A DNA stretch of 64,000 nucleotides from Marinimicrobium locisalis (GCF_039822625.1 NZ_JBDLLG010000010.1:90718-154717); one strand, 5' to 3'; counted from the stretch's first letter, positions 33,908-43,526 are shown. The notes: a model not told the origin generated them from the sequence alone. Translations and numbers: made by a program.

Positions 33908-34323
33908 CTACTGTACCTCAACGACGAACGAAAGCCGGGTCAGGCCGTTGCGTTGGGCGGCGGCCAGCACCGCGCTGATGTAGCGGTAGTCGGTCGCCTC
34001 GTCAATACGCAGATCGAGCGGCCGCTCGGGGTTCTGGCCGGCCAGCCGGGCCAGGCGTGGTTCGATCTCGGCGGCCGGCAGTGGCGCGTCGTCCCAGTAG
34101 TAGTGTCCAGCGGCGTCGATGGCCAGGGTGTGGCGTTCAGGATCGGGTTGCTCGGCGGCGCCCTGCTCCCTGGGCAGGTCGAGCGGCACCTTGTGGGTGA
34201 GCAGCGGCGCGGTGACCAGGAAGATCACGAACAGCACCAGCATCACGTCCACCAGCGAGGTGGTGTTGATCTCGGCCAACGGGGGGCAGCCAGGTCGTGG
34301 GCTCTGCGGGTGGAGAGCGCCAT
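33908..34323 (-). pseudogene. exbD: exbD biopolymer transport gene, frameshifted near its start
   Basis: ExbD energises TonB together with ExbB. The C-terminal part is intact: the membrane helix with its conserved Asp (TTSLVDVMLVLFVIFLVTAPLL) and the periplasmic domain. The expected start ATG at 34323 overlaps the exbB stop (TGATG) and has AGGAGG before it. It reads MALSTRRAHDLAAP and then goes out of frame in a run of six G (34281-34286, plus strand). One more base would restore PPLAEINTT. The open frame from 34345 has an unrelated N-terminus. It is a true mutation or an assembly error in a homopolymer. Confidence 0.75.
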
Positions 34324-34787
34324 CAGATTGCCTCCTGTTGCACATCCGGTACCGTCTGCCCGGCCTCGGCCTTGTCCGGGTGGTAGAGGCAGCTGTGCTG
34401 CAGGCGTTCGGCCAGTTGTAACAGCAGCTGGTGATGCACGCTATTGATGCGCCCCAGCAGGTTGTAGAAGAGCACCGCCGGGATGGCGACGAACAGGCCG
34501 AAGGCGGTGGCCACCAGCGCCTCGCCCATGGGGCCGGAGACCACCGCCAGCGAGGCCGACTGCTGCGCCGAGATGGCGGTGAGGGTGCGATAGACCCCCC
34601 ATACCGTGCCGAACAGACCGATGAAGGGGGCAGTGGTGGCGGTGGAGGCGAGCAGCGCCAGGCCCGCGCCCTTCCAGAACAGCAGGAACCAGGTTAGCAG
34701 CGACAGCCCGGCCAGCAGCCAGAACACTGCCGCCAGTACCGGGTCTTTTTGGTCGAAGTAGTGCAGCAGGTTGATGCCAGCATCCAT
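34323..34787 (-). CDS. exbB: ExbB/MotA-TolQ family proton channel, internally deleted
   Basis: A 154-residue ExbB-like protein; usual members of this group exceed 200 residues. The first helix (LAAVFWLLAGLSLLTWFLLFWKG) joins directly to LALLASTATTAPFIGLFGTVWGVY and the last helix. The cytoplasmic segment normally found between helices one and two, roughly 60-70 residues, is missing without a frame break. The signature residues of the second and third helices remain. With the damaged exbD and tonB this suggests the complex no longer works. It is placed between the receptor and exbD genes. Confidence 0.75.
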   Translation of the reverse strand: MDAGINLLHYFDQKDPVLAAVFWLLAGLSLLTWFLLFWKGAGLALLASTATTAPFIGLFGTVWGVYRTLTAISAQQSASLAVVSGPMGEALVATAFGLFVAIPAVLFYNLLGRINSVHHQLLLQLAERLQHSCLYHPDKAEAGQTVPDVQQEAI

Positions 34788-36949
34788 CAGAAGCTCCCCT
34801 TCACGCCGACCAGGAACACCCGTCCGGTGGTCTCCGTCTCGATCTCGCCGTTCTTGTCCTTGAAGCGCTCGGTATTGGTCAGATTCTCGCCGGCAAAAAA
34901 CAGGCTCATTGAGCGGGTCAGGCCGGTTTCGGCGTACTGGTCCAGGGAAAACTCAGGGTCGATGCGTTCATCCTTGTTGCCCTCGGTCTTGCGCTCCTCA
35001 CCCACATAATGGCCGTTGATCGAGATTCGGGTGCCACTCGGCGCATGGTCGTAGTAAAGACCGAGATTGGTGACAACATTGGCCGATTCATTGAATTGGC
35101 GGGTACGTCCGGTGAACTCGTCGAACACCTGCGAATCGGCAAAGGTCTGGTTGGCGCGCAGCTCGAAGCCGCCGGGGAGACCGAGGCTGCCCAGCTTGAC
35201 GCGCTGTTCCAGTTCTACGCCCTGGAAGTGGCCGTCGCCGACGTTCTCGAAGCGGAACTGGTCCAGACCGCCGATCTGGACGCCAGTGTTCACCTGTTCG
35301 ATCAGGTCTTCCACTTCGCGGTGATAGAAATTGATACCAAGGAACAAGGGGCCGGTAGTGTACTCGCCACCCAGGTCGAAGGCCCACGCGCGGGACGGCT
35401 CCAGCTCCGGGTTGCCCTGCACCAGATCACCGTCCTTCTCTTCGCTGAACGGTGCGAGCTCGTCGAACTTCGGCCGATTGATCACGCGCGAGGCCGATGC
35501 GCGCAAGGTTACCGCCTCGTTCAGCAGGTAGGTGGCATGCAGGCTTGGCAGCACATCTGAGAGGGTGGCGTCGCCCCGGGTGCCGTCGCCGGACTCTGTT
35601 TCCCGCTCGACGCGCTCGTAGCGCAGACCGGGTGTCAGGCTGAAACGATCATTAACGTGCAGTCGGTCCTGCACGAATACAGCCAGGTAGCGTTGTTCGT
35701 TCAGCTGGTAGTTATCCTTGTCCTCGGTCTTGTCCTTGATCGTGCCGCCCTTGTTCTCCCGCTTGGTCTTGTCCTTGAAGCGATCGCGGACGCGCGCCGC
35801 ACCGCCAAATTTCAGTTCGTGGTCGATGCCGATGGAGAACGGCAGGGTCAACGCGCTCTTGATCTCGAAGGTCTCATCCTGTTTGTCCTCGGTTTCCGTC
35901 TCCGTCTTGTCGAAGCTGCCATCGGCCTTGAAGACCGATTTCAGCTTCTGCTTGTCCTCGTCGGTGTCGGACCAGGCAAACTGACTTTCCAGTCGCTTTC
36001 CGCCGTTCATGCGCCAGTCGTGATCGACGATCAGTGCCCTGGTGCGCTTGAGTTCGTCCTCGACCTCCTTCTCGATCTTGTCCAGTGAACCGTTCTTGAA
36101 CTTACGTTTTTCCTTGTCCTTCTCCTCGTCCAGATTGAGCAGCAGTGGGCGCAGGTGCAGCGTCTGCCCGTCGCCGTACCAGGCGAAATCGGCGAAGGCA
36201 TCGGTGAAGGTCGCATCCTTGAACTCGTCCTCGGTCTCGCGCTCGTTGCCCTTGAGTTTGTCTTTCACCTTCACCAGCGGATCGGCGACCCGGGACAGGC
36301 CGAGCTGCATGCCGAAATCATCGAAACGCTCGCCATAGCCGAGCTGGACGCTGCGCTGATCGCCAAAGTCTTGATCGGTGGCGGTGCCGGTAGCGACGGA
36401 TGCATCGATGGTGCGCTGCTTGGGGATCTCGCGAAAATCAACACGCACGCGCCCGGCCAGTCCGTCGGCTTCTACTTCCGCGGTGGGGTTGCGTACCACC
36501 TCCACTTCACCGGCCAGGAAAGCGGGGAAACGCCAGATCTGGAACTCGCGCTTCTCACCGCCATCGGTGAGTTGCACGCCGCCGAACTCGGTGCGGGTGT
36601 AACGCTTGTCGATCGCGCGCAGGCGCACGTCCTTGCGCTCGCCGGGTGCGCCGCCCATGGTCACGCCGGGCAGGCGCTGCAGGGTGCCCCCGAGGCGGCG
36701 GTCGGGTACCTGCTCGATGACCTCGCGCCCCAGGCCGGTGCTGGAGAAGGCACGCTCGTGACGGTCGGCCTCGGGCGCGCCGCCACGGACATCGTCGCCA
36801 ATCACGTCCAGCGCCGGCAATTCGGTAGCGGTTTCGGCGTGGGCGGAAAGCGTCAGCGAGAGGCCAAGTACCAGAACGATTCCGATTGAGCTGGGCCTGG
36901 CTCGCACACTAGTGGCGAGATGGTTTTGACCATGTCGTTCTTGATGCAT
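34787..36949 (-). CDS. TonB-dependent outer membrane receptor
   Basis: A 720-residue receptor with a signal peptide (about residues 18-38, SAHAE). The plug domain covers LPALDVIGDDV, IEQVPDRRLGGTLQRLPGV and VEVVRNPTAEVEADGLAG. A 22-stranded barrel ends in VFLVGVKGSF. Several predicted outer loops are extremely rich in Lys/Glu/Asp (for example EEKDKEKRKFKNG and KDKTKRENKGGTIKDKTED). GGAG precedes the ATG by about 6 bases. Substrate is unknown; a Fur-like box before the operon suggests iron. The gene itself looks intact while tonB, exbB and exbD around it are damaged, so it would depend on another TonB system. Confidence 0.9.
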   Translation of the reverse strand: MHQERHGQNHLATSVRARPSSIGIVLVLGLSLTLSAHAETATELPALDVIGDDVRGGAPEADRHERAFSSTGLGREVIEQVPDRRLGGTLQRLPGVTMGGAPGERKDVRLRAIDKRYTRTEFGGVQLTDGGEKREFQIWRFPAFLAGEVEVVRNPTAEVEADGLAGRVRVDFREIPKQRTIDASVATGTATDQDFGDQRSVQLGYGERFDDFGMQLGLSRVADPLVKVKDKLKGNERETEDEFKDATFTDAFADFAWYGDGQTLHLRPLLLNLDEEKDKEKRKFKNGSLDKIEKEVEDELKRTRALIVDHDWRMNGGKRLESQFAWSDTDEDKQKLKSVFKADGSFDKTETETEDKQDETFEIKSALTLPFSIGIDHELKFGGAARVRDRFKDKTKRENKGGTIKDKTEDKDNYQLNEQRYLAVFVQDRLHVNDRFSLTPGLRYERVERETESGDGTRGDATLSDVLPSLHATYLLNEAVTLRASASRVINRPKFDELAPFSEEKDGDLVQGNPELEPSRAWAFDLGGEYTTGPLFLGINFYHREVEDLIEQVNTGVQIGGLDQFRFENVGDGHFQGVELEQRVKLGSLGLPGGFELRANQTFADSQVFDEFTGRTRQFNESANVVTNLGLYYDHAPSGTRISINGHYVGEERKTEGNKDERIDPEFSLDQYAETGLTRSMSLFFAGENLTNTERFKDKNGEIETETTGRVFLVGVKGSF

Positions 36950-36966
36950 GTGATCTCCTGTTGGGG

Positions 36967-37591
36967 TTACTTGTTTTTCAATGAAAAATTGACGGGAAGG
37001 GTTAATTCACGGGGTTGCCCGGCAGCGAGCACAATGAGGTCGCGAGGTAACGGAAAGGCCTGCTCAAACATTGTCAGCGCGACCCGGTCGAGGCGCGGAA
37101 AGTCGGAACGACTACGCAGCGCCAGCCCCACTAGCCGTCCATCGGCGGTGATGTGGAAGTTAACGCTTACCACCCCCTCCTCACCGGCCAGACGGGCCTT
37201 GAATGGATAGCGCTTGTGCTCGGCCAGGTGACGCAGCAGGACGCGGATGAAGGCGGCCTACCGCGCTTGCTTGTCGCCGGTGCCGGCCCGCGCTGCGCCA
37301 GCGGGTGGCTCGGGGGTGGCCGAGGGCGGCGCAGTGGCGGCAGATGACGGCTCGGGTTTCGGTTCGAGCTTCGGCTCAGGTTTCGGTTCAGGTTTCGGCT
37401 CGGACATCGGCGCCCACCATCGCCACTCCATCGCGAACCGTGAGCACCACGCGAGTCTCGCGTCCGCTATCGCCCGCCGCCCTCTCGTCCACAGGTACCG
37501 CGCGCGGCCAATCCACCACAGCGCCATGCAATGCAAAACTGGTGGTGAGTGCGGCGATCAGGGTCAACAGATTGAGGGGATAGCTGTTCAT
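36967..37591 (-). pseudogene. tonB: tonB gene broken by a frameshift and an in-frame stop
   Basis: The three parts of TonB are present. The N-terminal membrane anchor is MNSYPLNLLTLIAALTTSF (from 37591). The Glu-Pro-Lys-Pro spacer follows in another frame (about 37330-37400). The C-terminal domain is HKRYPFKARL, GVVSVNFHITADG, down to 36967. The frame changes near 37390-37420. After KQAR an amber TAG (37258-37260) stands where family members usually have a Tyr. After the TAG the same frame continues to the end. Two independent lesions argue for real decay rather than one sequencing slip. Confidence 0.75.
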
Positions 37592-37622
37592 ATTTTCTAA
37601 TGATACTGATTTGTTTTATTGT

Positions 37623-37645
37623 TAGTAATGGTAATGATAATAATG
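37623..37645 (-). promoter_or_regulatory. candidate Fur box before tonB operon
   Basis: TAGTAATGGTAATGATAATAATG is built of NAT(A/T)AT-like hexamers as in the Fur consensus. It is 32-54 bases before the tonB start, where a repressor would block transcription under iron-rich conditions. Confidence 0.5.
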
Positions 37646-38029
37646 CGCGTTTACGTTTTCCGTAATGCCTGCGAGCAAGATGCAACCACGGTAAAAACCT
37701 GCTTTAAGTACATCGGGTACATGTCCAAATGCAATTACTGCATCCCGTTGTGCGACGAGTATTGGCCGATTTCGAGGCGAATCGAATCGCCAATGCATCG
37801 ACCGGCGATCCATGAGTCACCGGACGATCCATACCATCATGTTGACTAACGGGGCATTATTTTAATGTCGGGCGGCACTATAGCTCGATATCGCGGGTTG
37901 AACGAGGCGCTGGGCAAGGACTGAAGGTTGGTGAATAACTATTATAGTGTATATCAAGATTTGACCCCATAGGTTCGCTATAGGTAGACGTTCATGATCG
38001 TAAATGCTTGTTATTGCATAGCATTAGTC

Positions 38030-38058
38030 TTGACGACAGGTCCACATTGCCCTATATA
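38030..38058 (+). promoter_or_regulatory. sigma-70-type promoter of the GGDEF/EAL gene
   Basis: TTGACG, 17 bases, TATATA: near-consensus boxes with ideal spacing. Transcription would begin near 38065, leaving a 5' leader of about 220 bases before the start codon at 38289. Confidence 0.5.
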
Positions 38059-38288
38059 AGAAGAGGGAGTACGGAGAAGTGCGCCCGCTAGGCAACTGGG
38101 AGCAGGAAAAATTCCGGTTCTTAGGCAAATTGGGACGAATAGGTCCATCCCAAAAGCTCAGATACCCTGAAGTTTGGCTTATCCGAGCAACCTCGCGAGA
38201 ATGTATCGGCCTATTCGAGTAGCCTGCCGGCCTGTTATTCAGGTCAATTCGGAACGACTCGATTTTTTTAACTCATAAAAGGAAGCTT

Positions 38289-40733
38289 ATGTGCCCAACC
38301 AATTCTCGCAAAATGGGCAACCTGCGAGCCCAGTACATCACTCATCTGGTTCAGTACGAACAACAACTGACGGCACTCTGGTCGGCCGCGGCTGATGACC
38401 AAAGCAGGCTGTCGGACATCCAGTCAATGGCTCATCGTCTGGCCGGTTCGGGCAAGGCCTATGGATTCAGGGAATTGTCGCAGGTGGCGAGAGAGCTTGA
38501 GCAGGCGCTGGAGCAAACTGACCACCTCTCACGACAGGAAAGAGCATCGGCAGCATCTGAGTCGCTCAGAGAATTGTTGCGGGCATTGAGACAGATCTCA
38601 AAAACTGAACCGAACGAGGTGGTCCATGATGACGCCCAGAATGCTGCAGTAACGAAAAGCGTGTCCGCAGATGACATCCGTGTGCTGATTGTGGATGACG
38701 ATGAAGATTTCGCGATCAAACTCTCGGAAACCCTCGACTCTTACGGCTATAGTGCACAGGTCGAGCGGGATATCACCCAACTGGAAAAGGCGATTGCCGA
38801 CCATGACCCGCTTGCTGTGATCGTCGACATGGACTTTTACGGCGATCGCTTTGCGGGTGCCAAGCAAGTGGCTTACTGGCAACATAACGATGGCGCCCCC
38901 CTTCCCGTCATTTTCATCTCTGAACATGACTCTTTCGACCTTCGTTTGGCATCCGTCAGAGCAGGCGGCAATCATTTTCTTCACAAACCATTGGATATTC
39001 CCAGATTGACTGCCCTGCTGCGCGCAGAGCTGAATATGGCGCCTGTCGAGCCCTACCGGATCATGATTGTCGACGATGATCAGGACTTGCTGAGTTTGTA
39101 TGACAGAATACTCGGTGATGCCGGTTATTCAGTCAAAACGGCGGATACTGCGCAAAACGCCCTCAATCTTCTCGATCAGTTTCAACCCGAGCTGGTGCTG
39201 ATTGATGTCAAGATGCCTGTCTGCAATGGCATTGAACTGGGTCGTATTATTCGCCAGCACGAAGAGTTCTCTACCATACCTCTGTTATTTATGTCGGCGG
39301 TTGCTGATATGGATGTGCAATTGGCCTGTGCCCGCCTGGCAAATGACGAATTCATCAACAAACCGATAGAGCCCTGGAGGCTGTTGATGATGGTCAAGTC
39401 GCGTGTTGTGAAAGGCCGCCAGTTGCAAGGCATGGATCGCGCCTTGTTGGCGCACGGGGAAGAGACGGCTCAAGACGCACTGACGGCGTTACCAAAACTG
39501 TCGGAGGTCCGACGTGCTCTTAACGGCCTTTTGCAACAGCCGCTTGAAAGAATTCTGGCCGTGATAAAAATGGATCTTCGGGAGTTTCACTCTATCAACA
39601 ATCTCCATGGCCACTATTTTGGTGATGAAATTCTGCAAGGTGTTGCGTGGAGGCTGGGGCAACACTTGGGCGACGCCAGCATGTTGAGTCGCGACGGCGA
39701 TGAGTTTCTAATTCTAAGTAGGGAGCATTTCTCGCGAAAGGCGCTTGATCAGTACGTGAGGGAGTTGACCCAGGTAATCAGTCAAACGGAGATGAATTCT
39801 GAGCAAGGCTCTGTCCCACTATCGGTAGATGTGGGCGTTGCGATCGCCGCGGGCGACAACATGACGGCAGACGAGCTGCTGGATCAGGCGGATATGGCTT
39901 TGTTTAAAGCGAAAACGGCCAAAGGTGCTGAACTGGTCTACTTTGAGGAAGAGCTCCAGGCAGAGCAGACATACCGCTTTACCCTGGAGCAATCGATCAG
40001 GCAGGGCCTGGATAATCAAGAGTTTGCTGCGGTTTACCAGCCAATATTCTCAGTGGAAGGGGAGCACATTGTCGGGTTCGAGGCGCTTGCCCGTTGGCAA
40101 CACCCGGAGGGTGGCCTACTGGGGCCGGGGGAGTTTATTCCACTGATGGAAGAGCGGGGACTGATTTCCCGGTTAACGGAGCAGATAATCAGCTGTGTAG
40201 TGCCTCAACTCGCCCATTGGCACACGATCAACCCGGACTGGTTTATGTCGCTGAATCTCTCCGCGAAAGATATCCAGACACCCAAGTTTATCGACAAGCT
40301 TACCTCGCTGATCCACACCCTTAAGCTGAAGCCGGAGAAAGTCGTGCTGGAAATCACCGAGAGTCTGCTGCTGGCGGACTGGCAAAGCGCCAGCCAGGTG
40401 CTGGAATCACTCAGGTCGCTGGGTGTTCGCGTGGCACTGGATGACTTTGGCACCGGTTACAGCTCGCTGAGTTATCTGCAACGCATTAACGCCGACAAGC
40501 TGAAAATTGATCGCGGTTTTATTGAACACTGGTCGCAAACCGGGGATGCCCGCTTGTTACGTGCTATGGTGCAGTTGGGCCAAAGCATGAACATGGGCGT
40601 GATAGCCGAGGGTGTTGAAAAAAACGAAGAGCTGGCTTTTCTGAAGCAACTCGGCTGCGATCAGTATCAGGGCTTTCTGAGCGCCCGCCCCATGCTGCCG
40701 GAAGACATTGAAGCGGGTGACTGGTTTCCTTAA
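38289..40733 (+). CDS. HPt-REC-REC-GGDEF-EAL c-di-GMP phosphodiesterase response regulator
   Basis: An 814-residue protein. HPt-like N-terminus (MAHRLAGSGKAYGF, about 45-60), two receivers (VLIVDDDED ... VIVDMDF; IMIVDDDQD ... LIDVKMP), a GGDEF domain whose signature is DGDEF, and an EAL domain with its active-site set: EALARW, NLSAKD, EITESLL, DDFGTGYSS, KIDRGFI and EGVE. It is therefore likely to be a c-di-GMP phosphodiesterase with a weak or regulatory GGDEF domain. AAGGAAG precedes the ATG. The stop overlaps tail-to-tail with a kinase fragment. Before the 11-kb insertion this gene was the convergent neighbour of the kinase at 51944. Confidence 0.9.
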   Translation: MCPTNSRKMGNLRAQYITHLVQYEQQLTALWSAAADDQSRLSDIQSMAHRLAGSGKAYGFRELSQVARELEQALEQTDHLSRQERASAASESLRELLRALRQISKTEPNEVVHDDAQNAAVTKSVSADDIRVLIVDDDEDFAIKLSETLDSYGYSAQVERDITQLEKAIADHDPLAVIVDMDFYGDRFAGAKQVAYWQHNDGAPLPVIFISEHDSFDLRLASVRAGGNHFLHKPLDIPRLTALLRAELNMAPVEPYRIMIVDDDQDLLSLYDRILGDAGYSVKTADTAQNALNLLDQFQPELVLIDVKMPVCNGIELGRIIRQHEEFSTIPLLFMSAVADMDVQLACARLANDEFINKPIEPWRLLMMVKSRVVKGRQLQGMDRALLAHGEETAQDALTALPKLSEVRRALNGLLQQPLERILAVIKMDLREFHSINNLHGHYFGDEILQGVAWRLGQHLGDASMLSRDGDEFLILSREHFSRKALDQYVRELTQVISQTEMNSEQGSVPLSVDVGVAIAAGDNMTADELLDQADMALFKAKTAKGAELVYFEEELQAEQTYRFTLEQSIRQGLDNQEFAAVYQPIFSVEGEHIVGFEALARWQHPEGGLLGPGEFIPLMEERGLISRLTEQIISCVVPQLAHWHTINPDWFMSLNLSAKDIQTPKFIDKLTSLIHTLKLKPEKVVLEITESLLLADWQSASQVLESLRSLGVRVALDDFGTGYSSLSYLQRINADKLKIDRGFIEHWSQTGDARLLRAMVQLGQSMNMGVIAEGVEKNEELAFLKQLGCDQYQGFLSARPMLPEDIEAGDWFP

Positions 40734-40864
40734 ATCTGTTCCCGGATCACTCTGACGAGTTGCTCTGAAGTCAGCTGTTTTTTCAGCAGTACACTCACGA
40801 CGGCTGAAGGTGTCTCCTTTACGATATCATCACCGGACAAGATGACGATGGCCGCCATGGGTTG
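40625..40864 (+). repeat. direct repeat B, left copy
   Basis: 240 bp that align without gaps to 51839-52078 at a constant offset of 11,214 bp. I counted 16 mismatches, about 93% identity. It covers the end of the EAL gene and the convergent end of the kinase gene. Confidence 0.88.
40730..40864 (-). pseudogene. C-terminal fragment of a hybrid kinase receiver domain
   Basis: Forty-four codons (AAIVILSGDDIVKETPSAV ... VIREQI, then stop) identical in layout to the end of the kinase at 51944-55096. The rest of the gene is absent here. It is the left-over of the duplicated junction. Confidence 0.8.
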
Positions 40865-40875
40865 GTAACGGTCAA

Positions 40876-42363
40876 CTACTGATTGGCCACCTTTTTGAGC
40901 CATTCCACGCCAAAGCGTACACCAAAACCCTGCAAGTCAGTCGGTATCTGCGCCAGCCCGCCCGGATGAGTGCCGGAAGAGGCCATGTCTACGTGCACCC
41001 AGCCGATGTCTTTATCAACGAAACGACCAAGCAGCCGTGCGGCGTAGATGTGATCACCGGGGCCTTTGGTTCTGCATTGCAGGGTATCGGCGACTTTCGA
41101 CTCCAGATCTTCATCGTAGTCGTCTTCGTAGGGAAACGGCCAGACCCGTTCACCGCAACGCTCACCCGCCTGGATGAGAGGCTCGACCCAGTCACGGCGA
41201 TTGGTTATTGCTCCTGCCATTCGTTGCCCCAGAGCAGCGACGACCGTACCCGTCAGGGTTGCGTAATCAATAATCGCGCGTGGCTTTCCCCGGGATACGA
41301 GCGCCAGGGTATCCGACAGCACCATTCGGCCCTCGGCATCGGTATTGATGAGCTCGATCGTGGTACCGTCCAGGGCGGTAATGACATCGTTACATTTCAC
41401 TGCGCGCGAACCGATATGGTTCTCCGCCAGTGCCAGCCAGCAATCCACCGGCTCATCAAACTTCATACGGGTTATGGCCAGAAAGGCACCCAGCGCCACG
41501 GCACTGCCCTGCATGTCGCCATGCATACCCAGCATACTGCCGCCCACTTTCAGGTTGCTGCCACCGGTGTCGAAGCAGATGCCTTTACCGACCAGGGCGA
41601 GCGGTTTGCCCTCAGCCCCCGGCGGGCGGTACTCCATGTGAAGTATGCCTGCGTCCCTGACCGGGCTGGCCTCAACAACAGAAAGAAAGGCGCCGGCGCC
41701 CAGCTCTTCCAATTTATCCCGGTCATAGAACTCGGCTTTCCAGCCCTCCTGGCGAGCAAGCGATTCGGCGATATCCCGATAAATACCCGGTGTGAGGTAA
41801 TTGCCCGGCAAATGGGTTAACCAACGAGCCAGGTTATTGCCCTCGGCCGTTGCCTCAGCGTACCCAAAATCAGCGTTACCAAGGCCCCCGAAATAGCTCA
41901 TGGCTTTGAGGTTATGTGGCTCGGAGGCTTTGCCCGTAATTTTCGGCAACTGGAACAGTGCTGCATGGGCCGCAGCCAGGAGGGCCTCAGACATCGCACC
42001 TGTGGCCACCTCATTATCAAGCAGGCAAACAACATTTATCTCTTCCAGCCGGTCTGCTATCAGCGGCCCAATCACTTTGCGTGCCAGGGTCAGCGCCTTG
42101 AATGTCTGAAGTTGATCCGCCACGAACACAACCGCCGCTCTTTCACCTCCGGGCATGGATAGAAACACAGGGTTGGCCGTTTTCGGATGAGCTGAAAGAC
42201 GCTCTCCCAGAGCGTCGGACCAGGGCGTATTATCGATCGCTTTCCGGTCCGCATCAGGCACAAGGACGATCACGCCTGATCCGGGCTTGAAGTCCCAGGC
42301 AGCGGGAATCGGTTGGTCTTTCTGGATCGACAATGGCGGTAATCCGGGGAATTCTGTCTTCAT
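40876..42363 (-). CDS. M17 family leucyl aminopeptidase
   Basis: A 495-residue cytosolic zinc exopeptidase. The N-terminal domain is variable. The catalytic domain shows LVGKGICFDTGG (metal and Lys ligands), MHGDMQGSA, ALAENHIGSRA and the family signature NTDAEGRMVLSD with the catalytic Arg. Length agrees with PepA/PepB relatives. It is divergently transcribed from the zinc peptidase gene, with 135 bases between the start codons. First gene inside the inserted region. Confidence 0.92.
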   Translation of the reverse strand: MKTEFPGLPPLSIQKDQPIPAAWDFKPGSGVIVLVPDADRKAIDNTPWSDALGERLSAHPKTANPVFLSMPGGERAAVVFVADQLQTFKALTLARKVIGPLIADRLEEINVVCLLDNEVATGAMSEALLAAAHAALFQLPKITGKASEPHNLKAMSYFGGLGNADFGYAEATAEGNNLARWLTHLPGNYLTPGIYRDIAESLARQEGWKAEFYDRDKLEELGAGAFLSVVEASPVRDAGILHMEYRPPGAEGKPLALVGKGICFDTGGSNLKVGGSMLGMHGDMQGSAVALGAFLAITRMKFDEPVDCWLALAENHIGSRAVKCNDVITALDGTTIELINTDAEGRMVLSDTLALVSRGKPRAIIDYATLTGTVVAALGQRMAGAITNRRDWVEPLIQAGERCGERVWPFPYEDDYDEDLESKVADTLQCRTKGPGDHIYAARLLGRFVDKDIGWVHVDMASSGTHPGGLAQIPTDLQGFGVRFGVEWLKKVANQ

Positions 42364-42498
42364 TTTTGAAGCTCCATTTGGGGGCTGAAAATATAAGTAT
42401 AATTATAGTTGATTTTCCGGTGCAGACAGGTATATAAATGCGCTTTAACTACAAGAATTTTGCTGCATGCCGCAGCAGGAAAGGAGCTATTTCTAGAT

Positions 42499-43464
42499 AT
42501 GAAGGCATTCACAAATCCGGTTGGTTCCGGCACCCTCTGGTTTCATAACCTTACTACCGCCGATGGCACACCGGTTGCGTACGACCCTCAAGCGCGGGCT
42601 TTCGTGCCCATGCCTCCGTTCTGTGCGAATCGCGAGGTTATTGGCTGCAACTGGATCGCGCCTGAGGAAGGCGCTTTCTGCCGATCCTGTGCCATGACGG
42701 CACTGGCACCGGCCCTGGAAATTCCCAATGCCATTCCCAATTGGGCAGAAACAGAAGCAGCAAAGCGTTGGGTAATCGATAACCTGGGCCGCTGGCACTG
42801 GTTCAGGCCGGAAGATCCGGGGACCAGACCGGTTTTCCATATGCTCGCTGACGGCCACACGATTGCTGGCATGGGTCATGGCGACGGCGTGGTCACCATC
42901 AGTGTTTCCGAGGCCGACCCTGTTGTCAGGGTGACTCGCAGAGAAGCCCTGGACGAGCCTTACCGGACGATGATCGGGCACATGCGCCACGAGATTGCCC
43001 ACATGCTCTGGTGGCGGCTAAGCTTGCGTGAGGACTTTTTGGCCGCCTTCCGTGAGATGTTCGGGGATGAACGTGCCGACTATCAGGCTGCCCTCAAGAA
43101 GCATTACGACCAGGGTCCCTCCCAGGACTGGGAGCTGTTTTACCTGACGTCATACGCCTCTGCGCATCCCCACGAGGATTTTGCGGAGACAGCAGCACAT
43201 CTTCTGCATCTGACCGACATTACGGATAGCTTCGTGGCAACAGGGCTGACTTCGCCCGAAATGCCAAGCCACAACTGGGATCCCTACTCAGAGCCGGATA
43301 CGGCGACACTGGTTCATGTCGCGGCCACCCTGGCAACACGAATCAATCACGTAAACCGTTCCATGGGCCTGGCAGACATCTATCCGTTCGTACTCTCGGA
43401 AGCCGCCCATCGTAAACTTGCCTTTGTACATGACTGGTTACGCCGTGGGGCCCAAGGGCTCTGA
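42499..43464 (+). CDS. putative zinc-binding metallopeptidase (zinc ribbon plus HExxH), COG4307-like
   Basis: A 321-residue protein. Four cysteines at the N-terminus (PPFCANREVIGCNW ... FCRSCAM) form a probable zinc ribbon. RHEIAHMLWW provides the HExxH metalloprotease motif near residue 170, and HPHEDFAETAAHLLH is a likely third-ligand helix. This matches the widespread bacterial family annotated as putative zinc-binding metallopeptidase, whose substrate is unknown. I start at ATG 42499 (AAAGGAG 9-13 bases upstream); the frame runs further back to 42409 without support. Confidence 0.8.
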   Translation: MKAFTNPVGSGTLWFHNLTTADGTPVAYDPQARAFVPMPPFCANREVIGCNWIAPEEGAFCRSCAMTALAPALEIPNAIPNWAETEAAKRWVIDNLGRWHWFRPEDPGTRPVFHMLADGHTIAGMGHGDGVVTISVSEADPVVRVTRREALDEPYRTMIGHMRHEIAHMLWWRLSLREDFLAAFREMFGDERADYQAALKKHYDQGPSQDWELFYLTSYASAHPHEDFAETAAHLLHLTDITDSFVATGLTSPEMPSHNWDPYSEPDTATLVHVAATLATRINHVNRSMGLADIYPFVLSEAAHRKLAFVHDWLRRGAQGL

Positions 43465-43526
43465 TCTGAACATTTTTTACCAAATTTCATTAGCGTTTTT
43501 TGTACAAATAAAAAAGAGAGCACCTA

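Larger units (their letters stand above)
37592..38288. promoter_or_regulatory. 697-bp divergent intergenic region (tonB operon and GGDEF/EAL gene)
   Basis: It contains the Fur-like box next to tonB and a sigma-70-type promoter for the plus-strand gene, both listed separately, followed by about 225 bases of untranslated leader. No supported coding frame. Composition is AT-rich near tonB. Confidence 0.5.

Noticed and set aside
38060..38288. c-di-GMP riboswitch in the leader of the GGDEF/EAL gene
   Set aside because: The conserved motifs of GEMM-I or GEMM-II could not be found by eye. Only a long leader is supported.
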